Below, piece after piece: positions 1-5,154 of a stretch of 5,154 nucleotides of DNA. The position numbers were made by a program, and so were the translations under genes. This DNA comes from Actinomycetes bacterium (GTDB lineage: Bacteria > Actinomycetota > Acidimicrobiia > Acidimicrobiales > Palsa-688): the NCBI GenBank assembly GCA_021798075.1, contig JAJZYO010000182.1:1-5154 (forward strand), read 5' to 3'. The stretch's first letter is position 1, and each line of letters opens with the position of its first letter. The notes beneath the pieces are model-generated. The model made no database searches, was not told the origin of the DNA, and worked only from the letters and a program-made list of their open reading frames with translations.

Positions 1-1958
1 CCGGCGACATGGGGCTCGCCTGAGACGTGGGGCTCGCCGGCGACCTCGACGAAGCGGGGGTGCTCGTCGGTCCGCCGGACTGGGTCAGGGGGGATCGCGC
101 CGGGGAGCGCTTCCCGAAGCACAGCGGCCGCAAGGTCCATTACCTCGGCGGGTGCCCGGTAGCTGACCGATAGGGCCACCCGGCGCCAGCCGTGGTTCAC
201 CGGCAGGTGGGCCATCACGTCCTCCCATGAGCCGGGCGCCCAGGGCCCGGTTGCCTGGGCGATGTCACCGGCTAGGGTCATCGAGCCCGAGAGCGAGCGC
301 CGGCCCACCATGCGCAGCTCCATCGGCGAGAGGTCTTGAGCCTCGTCCACCACGATGTGGCCGTAGGTGCGAGGTGCGCCTTCGGAACCCACGCCGGCCA
401 ACCCGGCTGCCGAAGACCTGGCCACGGAGGCCCGTGGCCTGATGGACTTCGGCCCCAAGAGCGAGCGCGCCTCGTCCAGTAGGGCCATGTCCGCAGCCGA
501 CCAGGCCACCTGTTTCACCGAAGGACTTCGCCGCCGCCGCAGAAGGCGGAGCTCGGCCTCGCCGAAGACACCGCGCCCGGCACCCTCGAGCAAGGCCCTG
601 GCGCCGAAAAGGTCATGGAGCAGCTCTTCGGCCGACAATCTCGGCCACATGCGGTCGAGGGCCAGAACGATCTCTGGTCGGCCCCGCAGCTCGGCCCGCA
701 CCTCGGCGACCAGCTGCTCCATCTCGGGGCCGTTCGCAGCTTCGGCCGGCCCGCGGGTGCTCGCTCGCACTTGGTCGCGCTCTGCCAGCTGCGACGCCAA
801 GTGCTGCCAGAGTTGGGACTCCACGAAGCGCCGGCGGGCGTTATGGGTGCCCGGACGGCGTCTTGCCGCGCCGACGATGGCCTCCGAGGCCTCCGGCGTG
901 ATGGCGAGAGCCATCGAACCATAAGGGACATCCAACCGCTCCCGAAGCGCGCGCTCTCGCTGGCGGACTGCCCTCCGGACGAGGCGAGCCATCCTGGGGT
1001 CACCCTTCAGGCGGGCGACGTCGGGTGGTTCGTCCGCCCTCGGGTGCGACGCGCGGTAAATCCCGCTCACCGTCGTGAGCTCGACACCGGTTTCTCCGAG
1101 CGAAGGCAGGACTTGGTCGATGTAGTGAAGGAACGTTGGGTTGGGGCCCACCACGAGCACCCCCTGGCCCTCCAGGGGCCAGCGATAGGTGTAGAGCAGG
1201 TATGCAGCCCGGTGGAGGGCCACGGCCGTCTTGCCGGTACCCGGTCCGCCCTGGACGACGAGGGCGCCAGCCAATGGCGCGCGGATGACCTCGTCCTGCT
1301 CGGCCTGGACGGTCGCCACGATGTCGCGCATGCGCCCGGTGTGGGAGCGCGACAAGACGGCCATAAGCACGGCAGGGCCGGACAAACCGAGCACCCGCGG
1401 GCCAACGCTCTCGGGCGTCTTCCCGTCGCTTGCGAACAGCTCGTCCTCGAGGTCGACGACACGCCGTGCCTCCGTGAGGAAATGGCGGCGACGGCGCAGC
1501 CCCATCGGGTGGGCGCCGGTAGCACGGTAAAAGGGCTCCGCTACGGGCGCCCTCCAGTCGACCACGAGGGGTTCGTGGCGTTCGTCGGACAGCGCCACGC
1601 GGCCGATATGGAAGCTCTCTTCGCCTTGGTCCCTGGATGCGCCCCCGTCGGCGTCCCCACTGGCGTCCCCACTGGCGTCCCCACTGGCGTCCCCACTGGC
1701 GTCCCCACTGGCGTCCCCACTGGAGTCGCGGTCGATCCGTCCGAAGATGAGGGCCTCGCGGCCGAGCTCCAGTTTCTCTAGCCGCGAAATACTGTTTCGC
1801 ACCCGGATGTCGCGCTCGGTGTAGGACTGGAACGTGCCACCGCGCTCTTCGCCGAACGCCTCCTTCAGGCGCGCCTCGGTCTCGCTCCGCACGAGCTCGA
1901 GCCGCCTATAGGCGCGGTCCAGGTAAGCCTGCTCGGCGGGTAGGTCAGGGTGCGGCAT
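1..1958 (-). CDS. helD: HelD-type RNA polymerase recycling ATPase (UvrD superfamily), 3' end outside the window
   Basis: 652 codons are visible without an in-frame stop; mycobacterial HelD is about 740 residues, so roughly the last 80-100 are missing. In the family, HelD binds RNA polymerase and uses ATP to clear it from DNA and nucleic acid. Seen in order: an N-terminal charged helical segment (about 6-70) beginning PAEQAYLDRAYRRLE, matching the arm that enters the polymerase secondary channel; LIFGRID; an (SGDA)6 insert at 80-103; HIGR at 117-120 and VVDWRAPVAEPFYRA at 132-146, both HelD-typical; the Q motif IVATVQAEQDEVIRA (213-226); Walker A GGPGTGKT (237-244, K243); a helical HelD-specific insertion (about 285-500); Walker B VVDEAQD (536-542); LAGDIAQ (562-568); and SYRAPAEVM (599-607). 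Late helicase motifs lie off the left edge. ATG at 1958 fits the family start, and the frame upstream closes with TAA at 2040-2042 (minus). No Shine-Dalgarno is visible before it. It is divergent from hemE. Confidence 0.93.
   Translation of the reverse strand, partial: MPHPDLPAEQAYLDRAYRRLELVRSETEARLKEAFGEERGGTFQSYTERDIRVRNSISRLEKLELGREALIFGRIDRDSSGDASGDASGDASGDASGDASGDADGGASRDQGEESFHIGRVALSDERHEPLVVDWRAPVAEPFYRATGAHPMGLRRRRHFLTEARRVVDLEDELFASDGKTPESVGPRVLGLSGPAVLMAVLSRSHTGRMRDIVATVQAEQDEVIRAPLAGALVVQGGPGTGKTAVALHRAAYLLYTYRWPLEGQGVLVVGPNPTFLHYIDQVLPSLGETGVELTTVSGIYRASHPRADEPPDVARLKGDPRMARLVRRAVRQRERALRERLDVPYGSMALAITPEASEAIVGAARRRPGTHNARRRFVESQLWQHLASQLAERDQVRASTRGPAEAANGPEMEQLVAEVRAELRGRPEIVLALDRMWPRLSAEELLHDLFGARALLEGAGRGVFGEAELRLLRRRRSPSVKQVAWSAADMALLDEARSLLGPKSIRPRASVARSSAAGLAGVGSEGAPRTYGHIVVDEAQDLSPMELRMVGRRSLSGSMTLAGDIAQATGPWAPGSWEDVMAHLPVNHGWRRVALSVSYRAPAEVMDLAAAVLREALPGAIPPDPVRRTDEHPRFVEVAGEPHVSGEPHVA
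6..41. repeat. 18-bp tandem repeat in helD at the left edge (GEPHV repeats)
   Basis: Two adjacent 18-bp units, 6-23 and 24-41, share gac(a/g)tggggctcgcc and differ at one internal position and in the last triplet. Bases 1-5 (ccggc) match the end of a further unit, so the tract probably continues outside the window. In the helD frame it reads ...AGEPHVSGEPHVA. It lies after the SYR motif, in the C-terminal part of the visible protein, and is not part of any helicase motif I recognise. Confidence 0.75.
1650..1721. repeat. Six perfect 12-bp tandem repeats inside helD, encoding (SGDA)6
   Basis: The plus-strand unit ggcgtccccact occurs six times head to tail without a mismatch; degenerate partial units flank it (1641-1649 and 1722-1727). 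In the helD frame each unit reads AGT GGG GAC GCC, Ser-Gly-Asp-Ala, covering residues 80-103. The whole low-complexity stretch runs from about residue 78 to 114. It falls between LIFGRID and HIGR, where I expect only a short turn in HelD relatives. Every unit uses identical codons, which points to recent duplication or slippage rather than selection on the peptide alone. Confidence 0.97.
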
Positions 1959-2035
1959 GGGTAGTTCTAGCCCGGAACGCCTACTTTGCTCGCAGCACCG
2001 AGGGCCGCGCAAGGCGTTTGTGCTCCGAGCCAGGT

Positions 2036-2041
2036 TACGTT
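2036..2041 (+). promoter_or_regulatory. Candidate -10 box for leaderless hemE mRNA
   Basis: TACGTT fits the actinobacterial TANNNT -10 consensus. Its last T lies 7 bases before the hemE GTG at 2048, so transcription would be expected to start on or next to the first base of the start codon. No convincing Shine-Dalgarno precedes hemE, which agrees with a leaderless message. No clear -35 is seen. On the opposite strand the overlapping hexamer TAACGT (2042 to 2037) is also TANNNT and could serve helD with a leader of about 70 nt, so the two promoters may overlap. The remainder of the 89-bp gap (1959-2047) shows no other recognisable element. Confidence 0.45.
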
Positions 2042-2047
2042 AGGTAG

Positions 2048-3133
2048 GTGCCGCCCTCGCCGTTCCTCGCCGCCTGCCGGGGCGAGGCGGTGCCCTGGAC
2101 CCCGGTTTGGTTCATGCGCCAAGCCGGCCGCCACCTGCCCGAGTACCGCCAACTGCGAGGTGAGGGGAGCATCCTCGACGCGGCACGCCGGCCCGACCTG
2201 GCCGCCGAGATCACGCTCCAGCCGGTCCGTCGGTACGGGGTCGACGCTGCCGTGCTGTTCTCGGACATCATCGTGCCCGTCACCGGGTTCGGGGTCGACA
2301 TAGCCCCCGGCGTAGGGCCCGTTGTAGAGGAGCCCTTCCGCAGCGCCGCCGACCTCGACCGGCTCCGAGTCGAGCCGCCGCCCTACGTGGCCGAGGCCGC
2401 CCGGCTCGTCGCCAAGGAGAGCCCCGTACCCCTCATCGGGTTCGCGGGAGGGCCGTTCACCCTGGCCAGCTACCTGGTAGAGGGTGGGCCTTCGCGTTCG
2501 TACACGACGACCAAGGCCCTCATGTGGGGCGAACCTCGCCTGTGGGGGGACCTGGTGGGCCGCTTGGCAGCCATCGCCGTCGCCAGTCTCCGGGCCCAGG
2601 TCGAGGCCGGGGCATCTGCCGTGCAGATCTTCGAGAGCTGGGGTGGGGCACTGTCGCCCCCGGACTACCGTTCTTATGTACTGCCGGCGCTCCGGTCGAT
2701 CTTGGAGAGCCTGAAGGCGCTCGACGTCCCCCGCATAGTGTTTGGCGTGTGCACAGGAGAACTGCTCCGGCTCTTTTCGGAGGCGGGAGCCGACGTGGTA
2801 GGGGTCGACTGGAGGGTGCCCCTCGGCGTGGCCAGGAGCCGGCTCGGGCCGGGCTCGGTGCTTCAGGGAAACCTGGACCCGGCCGCGTGCCTCGCTCCTT
2901 GGGAAGTGCTTGCCCAGCAGGCCGAGGCGGTGCTGAGGGAGGCGGGGCCGGCCGGTCATATCTTCAACCTCGGCCACGGGGTGCTCCCGGCCACCGACCC
3001 AGCTCAGCTGTCGCGGCTCGTCGACCTCGTGCACTCGCAGACTTCGAGCCCAGGCACAGCGGGCCCAGGCACAGCGGGCCCAGGCACAATGGCTCGGGGC
3101 ACAGGTGCCCCGACCGCAGGGGACGACCGGTGA
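2048..3133 (+). CDS. hemE: Uroporphyrinogen III decarboxylase
   Basis: 361 residues. The cytosolic, cofactor-free enzyme decarboxylates the four acetate side chains of uroporphyrinogen III to give coproporphyrinogen III in haem synthesis. Family signatures are complete: PVWFMRQAGR (19-28) with substrate-binding R24 and R28; LFSDIIVP with the catalytic Asp D73; GFAGGPFTLASYLVEG (131-146) with Y142; QIFESWGG with S197; and FNLGHG with H310. By homology these correspond to human R37, R41, D86, Y164, S219 and H339. The start must be GTG at 2048 or later because TAG immediately precedes it in frame; this leaves a normal short N-terminus (SPFLAACRGE before the signature). The usual family end is near residue 330 (VDLVHS). 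Residues 331-361 are an extra Gly/Thr/Ala/Pro tail made by a DNA repeat. It is followed by hemY on the same strand, almost certainly one operon. Confidence 0.97.
   Translation: MPPSPFLAACRGEAVPWTPVWFMRQAGRHLPEYRQLRGEGSILDAARRPDLAAEITLQPVRRYGVDAAVLFSDIIVPVTGFGVDIAPGVGPVVEEPFRSAADLDRLRVEPPPYVAEAARLVAKESPVPLIGFAGGPFTLASYLVEGGPSRSYTTTKALMWGEPRLWGDLVGRLAAIAVASLRAQVEAGASAVQIFESWGGALSPPDYRSYVLPALRSILESLKALDVPRIVFGVCTGELLRLFSEAGADVVGVDWRVPLGVARSRLGPGSVLQGNLDPAACLAPWEVLAQQAEAVLREAGPAGHIFNLGHGVLPATDPAQLSRLVDLVHSQTSSPGTAGPGTAGPGTMARGTGAPTAGDDR
3049..3093. repeat. 15-bp tandem repeat at the hemE 3' end (PGTAG units)
   Basis: Two perfect units of cccaggcacagcggg (3049-3063 and 3064-3078) are followed by a third with three changes (3079-3093); a still weaker echo (ggcacaggtgcc) follows. 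In frame they encode PGTAG repeats in the extra C-terminal tail of HemE, beyond the conserved fold. Confidence 0.9.
3118..3123 (+). promoter_or_regulatory. Shine-Dalgarno-like site before the linking mini-ORF
   Basis: AGGGGA lies 6 bases before the GTG at 3130, a near-ideal position. It sits inside the last codons of hemE. It is the best ribosome-binding site in the hemE-hemY junction and is the main reason for taking the 3130-3192 ORF seriously. Confidence 0.4.
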
Positions 3134-3192
3134 AGCTCATGCTCAAGTTTACGGTGAGGGTTGGGGACATGGAGAGGTCAGAGGCCCAGTGA
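3130..3192 (+). CDS. Possible 20-codon linking ORF between hemE and hemY
   Basis: Reads GTG AAG CTC ATG CTC AAG ... GCC CAG TGA, giving MKLMLKFTVRVGDMERSEAQ. Its GTG overlaps the hemE stop as GTGA (3130-3133), and its TGA overlaps the proposed hemY GTG as GTGA (3189-3192). The frame therefore fills the junction exactly, and AGGGGA stands 6 bases upstream. This arrangement would let ribosomes pass from hemE to hemY by coupled reinitiation. I recognise no family, and the length is too short for coding statistics. It may instead be a chance open stretch in an untranslated spacer, with hemY using its own weak site. Inner ATGs at 3139 and 3169 could also start it. Confidence 0.3.
   Translation: MKLMLKFTVRVGDMERSEAQ
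3171..3177 (+). promoter_or_regulatory. Probable hemY ribosome binding site
   Basis: GGAGAGG lies 11 bases before GTG 3189, a slightly long spacing. It supports the 3189 start over the in-frame GTG at 3105, which would lie inside hemE. Confidence 0.4.
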
Positions 3193-4742
3193 GAGCGGCA
3201 ATTATCGGGGGGGGCATAGCGGGTCTCGCCGCCGCGTGGGAGCTCTCTTCCTCTGGTGCGGAGGTTGCTGTATACGAACCAAGCCACTTAGGAGGGAAAC
3301 TAGTCACCTCCGAGTTCTTGGGGCGGCCAGTCGACGAGGGGCCTGATTCCCTGCTCGCACGAGTGCCCGAGGGCATCGCCTTGTGCGCAGAACTTGGCCT
3401 CGACGACGAACTTGTCTCGCCTAGCGCTTCCAAGGCTCTCGTTTGCTGCGACGGCGAGCTCAGGCCCCTTCCCGGAGGGCTCATCCTCGGCGTGCCGGCG
3501 GGCATGTGGCCCTTGGCGCGCTCTGGTTTCCTCTCCCCCGCCGGACTGGCCAGGGCCGCCCTGGACCTGGCACTACCTGCTGCGGCCGTGGGTGACGACG
3601 AGAGCCTGTGGCACCTGGTCGCTTCGCGCTTTGGCCGTGAAGTAGCCGACCGGCTGGTCGAACCACTGGTAGGGAGCATCTACGCCGGATGGACACGCGG
3701 CCTCTCGGCGGCCATCGCCGCTCCACAGCTGCTCGCGGCCGCCAAGGCCAACCGGAGCCTCCTCCTGGCCCTGCGCAAAGCCGCCCACAACACGCACGAC
3801 AGCTCGGGCAGCAACCCGCGCGGCAGCTCGGGCAGCAGCAGTACGGGCAGCAGCAGTACGGGCAGCGACACGGGCGGCGCTGCCGGCCCGGTCTTCGTCG
3901 CCCCGAGGGGCGGGATGCAAGCGATAGCGGACGGGCTCGTAGAGCGCTTGAAGGCAGCCCACGTAGCCTTCATCCCGCTCGAGGTGAGCGCGCTGCTCCG
4001 GGACGGCCAGGCCGTTTCGGTCGAGCCTGCAGGGGAACGCTATGACGGCGTCGTGGTCGCCGTTCCCGCCCCGGGGGCGAAGAGCCTGCTCGCTGGCCTA
4101 GGTGTTGAAATGGGCCAGTTGGGCCAGCTCCCCTTCGCCTCCGTCGGGATCGTAACCCTGGCCATACCAGAGGGTTCGCTGCCCGTACCAGCACACGCGA
4201 GCGGCCTGTTGGTGGCGCCCCCGAGCGAGCTGCTCATGACTGCGTGCTCGTTTGGGAGCAACAAGTGGCCGCACTGGGCCGGCACCGGGACGACCATCCT
4301 CCGGGTGTCGGTCGGCAAGGCCGGTGACGAGCGGTGGTCAGCGCTCGCAGATGAGGAGCTCGCCGGCCGGGTTCTCGGCGAGGTCGCTGGCGTGCTCATG
4401 GGCGCTCAAACCGGAGGGAGGCACCGGCCAGGCACCGCCGCTTCTCAACGCCCGGCAGAGATCTCCCCCATTGCCTGGAGGGTGAGCCGCTGGCCAGGAG
4501 CGTTGCCCCAGTACCCGGTGGGCCACTTACAGAGGGTGGCCGCGCTCCGCGACCAGCTCCACCGCCAGGCGCCTACGGTCGCGCTCGCCGGCGCCAGCTA
4601 CGGCCGGGTAGGCGTTCCTGCCTGCATCGCGTCAGGACGCCAGGCCGCCGTTTCGGTGCGCAACGCCGTCGGCAGCAAAAATGGCGGCCGCCTGGCTCCG
4701 GCCGGCGAGCACGTGGTCGGCCATGACCACGGCCGCGGCTGA
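3189..4742 (+). CDS. hemY: Copro-/protoporphyrinogen oxidase, HemY/CgoX flavoprotein
   Basis: 517 residues from GTG 3189. An oxygen-dependent FAD enzyme that removes six electrons from a porphyrinogen. In Gram-positive bacteria the usual substrate is coproporphyrinogen III, the HemE product (name CgoX); sequence alone does not settle the substrate. Seen: the dinucleotide fold IIGGGIAGLAAAWEL at 5-19 with acidic E30 ending the second strand; LGGK (34-37); VDEGPDSLLAR (48-58); VEPLVGSIYAGW (157-168); PVFVAPRGGM (234-243); and the C-terminal FAD motif LAGASYGRVGVPACIASGR (466-484). The 3189 start is preferred because the Rossmann strand begins at residue 3; the upstream GTG at 3105 would add 28 unrelated residues and overlap hemE. 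It is longer than typical HemY (about 450-470) because of a low-complexity insert at about 201-232 and a roughly 24-residue tail after 493. Two rare TTA leucine codons occur (34 and 447). The last 36 codons overlap the convergent gene. Confidence 0.95.
   Translation: MRAAIIGGGIAGLAAAWELSSSGAEVAVYEPSHLGGKLVTSEFLGRPVDEGPDSLLARVPEGIALCAELGLDDELVSPSASKALVCCDGELRPLPGGLILGVPAGMWPLARSGFLSPAGLARAALDLALPAAAVGDDESLWHLVASRFGREVADRLVEPLVGSIYAGWTRGLSAAIAAPQLLAAAKANRSLLLALRKAAHNTHDSSGSNPRGSSGSSSTGSSSTGSDTGGAAGPVFVAPRGGMQAIADGLVERLKAAHVAFIPLEVSALLRDGQAVSVEPAGERYDGVVVAVPAPGAKSLLAGLGVEMGQLGQLPFASVGIVTLAIPEGSLPVPAHASGLLVAPPSELLMTACSFGSNKWPHWAGTGTTILRVSVGKAGDERWSALADEELAGRVLGEVAGVLMGAQTGGRHRPGTAASQRPAEISPIAWRVSRWPGALPQYPVGHLQRVAALRDQLHRQAPTVALAGASYGRVGVPACIASGRQAAVSVRNAVGSKNGGRLAPAGEHVVGHDHGRG
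3801..3872. repeat. Ser/Gly/Thr-encoding repeat tract inside hemY
   Basis: Two perfect 15-bp units ggcagcagcagtacg (3831-3845 and 3846-3860) are followed by a shortened variant (ggcagcgacacg, 3861-3872). Before them agctcgggcagc recurs at a 24-bp interval (3801 and 3825). The frame reads DSSGS...SSGSSSTGSSSTGSDTGG, residues about 204-230, between the LLLALRKAAH helix and the conserved PVFVAPRGGM strand. It looks like a flexible linker expanded by slippage. Confidence 0.85.
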
Positions 4743-5154
4743 GTAAGTGCTCAGCTGGCCGCCTGGGTAACGCGCACATTCTGGGTGGGCACAGCCCGTC
4801 CAGTACGCGCCGCTCGGGTGGCGGAGGTGGCGGGTGCAAGCGAGCAAGGCATGCGCCTCGGAGGCCAGGCCGGCGCGCGCCACCGCCATGGCGCACTCGG
4901 CGGTCTCGGCGGCGGTCACCCAGTATCGGTCCGCGACGCACCGGGCCCCGAGGCCAGGCTCCACGAACTCGCCCCAACGGAGGGCGATCCGCTGGCGGGC
5001 TTCTTCACCGGCGAGCGCACCTGTCAGGACCGGATAGTACCAGTCCATCGCCCAGCGCCCCTTGGGTGCGAACGCGCCCTTCCGCCGGCCCACGGTGCCC
5101 TCACCGGTGACCTCACCTCGACAAAACTGGGCGACCGCGGTCGCGACCCGAGAC
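4632..5154 (-). CDS. Prenyltransferase/squalene-cyclase-like toroid protein, C-terminal part
   Basis: 173 codons are open from the right edge to TGA at 4634-4632, so the 5' end is outside the window; the GTG at 5093 is internal. Visible motifs, counted from the edge: GRWAMDWYYPVLTG (32-45), RWGEFVEPGLGARCVADRYWVTAAETAE (59-86), AHALLACTRHLRHPSGAYWTG (100-120) and STYSAAAVVMADHVL (135-149). These resemble an actinobacterial family annotated as prenyltransferase or squalene-cyclase-like, with repeated helical hairpins forming an alpha/alpha toroid. The annotation rests on fold; no substrate is known to me and no catalytic DxDD-type motif lies in this portion. The alternating Ala-rich helices and the W/Y-rich turns fit this fold. 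It is convergent with hemY, and its final 36 codons are antisense to the hemY 3' end. Confidence 0.65.
   Translation of the reverse strand, partial: SRVATAVAQFCRGEVTGEGTVGRRKGAFAPKGRWAMDWYYPVLTGALAGEEARQRIALRWGEFVEPGLGARCVADRYWVTAAETAECAMAVARAGLASEAHALLACTRHLRHPSGAYWTGCAHPECARYPGGQLSTYSAAAVVMADHVLAGRSQAAAIFAADGVAHRNGGLAS

Noticed and set aside
227..924. Plus-strand ORFs at 227-442 and 367-924
   Set aside because: Arg/Ser/Pro-rich shadow frames opposite the continuous helD coding sequence.
1641..1727. CRISPR-like array
   Set aside because: The 12-bp units are contiguous with no spacers and lie in frame inside helD.
615..1781. 388-codon plus-strand ORF containing a GVPT repeat
   Set aside because: It is antisense to helD, whose frame carries all the conserved helicase motifs. 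The GVPT repeat is the opposite-strand reading of the same 12-bp repeat. Long shadow ORFs are expected at this GC content.
1967..3034. 355-codon minus-strand ORF opposite hemE
   Set aside because: Composition is Gly/Arg/Pro/His-rich with no family motif, and the plus strand encodes a complete UroD.
3105..3188. Upstream GTG start for hemY, overlapping hemE by 29 bp
   Set aside because: It adds 28 residues without similarity to the family, whereas the FAD-binding strand begins right after GTG 3189, which has a GGAGAGG upstream.
5091..5093. GTG at 5093 as the true start of the right-edge minus-strand gene
   Set aside because: The frame stays open to the window edge, and the visible part is only the C-terminal section of a longer toroid protein.

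Overview
The window is GC-rich (I estimate about 70% by eye; not computed) with strong third-position G/C bias. Its gene content points to Actinomycetota: an actinobacterial-type (class II-like) HelD, hemE followed directly by hemY, and a prenyltransferase/squalene-cyclase-like toroid protein. A member of Acidimicrobiia or a neighbouring class would fit, but the sequence alone does not settle the class.

Layout: (1) Positions 1-1958, minus strand, hold the first 652 codons of a HelD-type, UvrD-superfamily RNA polymerase-associated ATPase; its 3' end lies beyond the left edge. (2) Positions 1959-2047 are a short divergent intergenic region with a good TANNNT -10 box placed for a leaderless hemE transcript. 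(3) hemE (uroporphyrinogen III decarboxylase), 2048-3133, plus strand. (4) A possible 20-codon ORF, 3130-3192, fills the hemE-hemY gap and overlaps each neighbour by a GTGA. (5) hemY (copro-/protoporphyrinogen oxidase), 3189-4742, plus strand. (6) The 3' half or third of a minus-strand prenyltransferase/cyclase-like gene, 4632-5154, runs in from the right edge and overlaps the hemY 3' end antisense by 111 bp.

How the genes work together: HemE converts uroporphyrinogen III to coproporphyrinogen III. The adjacent flavoenzyme HemY oxidises the porphyrinogen, in most Actinomycetota probably to coproporphyrin III, so the pair is consecutive or near-consecutive in haem synthesis and very likely one operon. 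HelD is divergently transcribed and functionally separate: it rescues stalled RNA polymerase.

The most notable signal is that all three well-covered genes carry independent short tandem repeats whose units are multiples of three (12, 15, 15 and 18 bp) and encode Gly/Ser/Ala/Pro/Asp-rich peptides. They sit at linkers, a probable surface turn or a terminus: (SGDA)6 in HelD, GTAGP repeats at the HemE C-terminus, Ser/Gly/Thr repeats in the middle of HemY, and GEPHV repeats at the left edge in HelD. This looks like a genome-level habit of in-frame minisatellite expansion. I see no RNA genes, CRISPR arrays, insertion sequences or convincing terminators.
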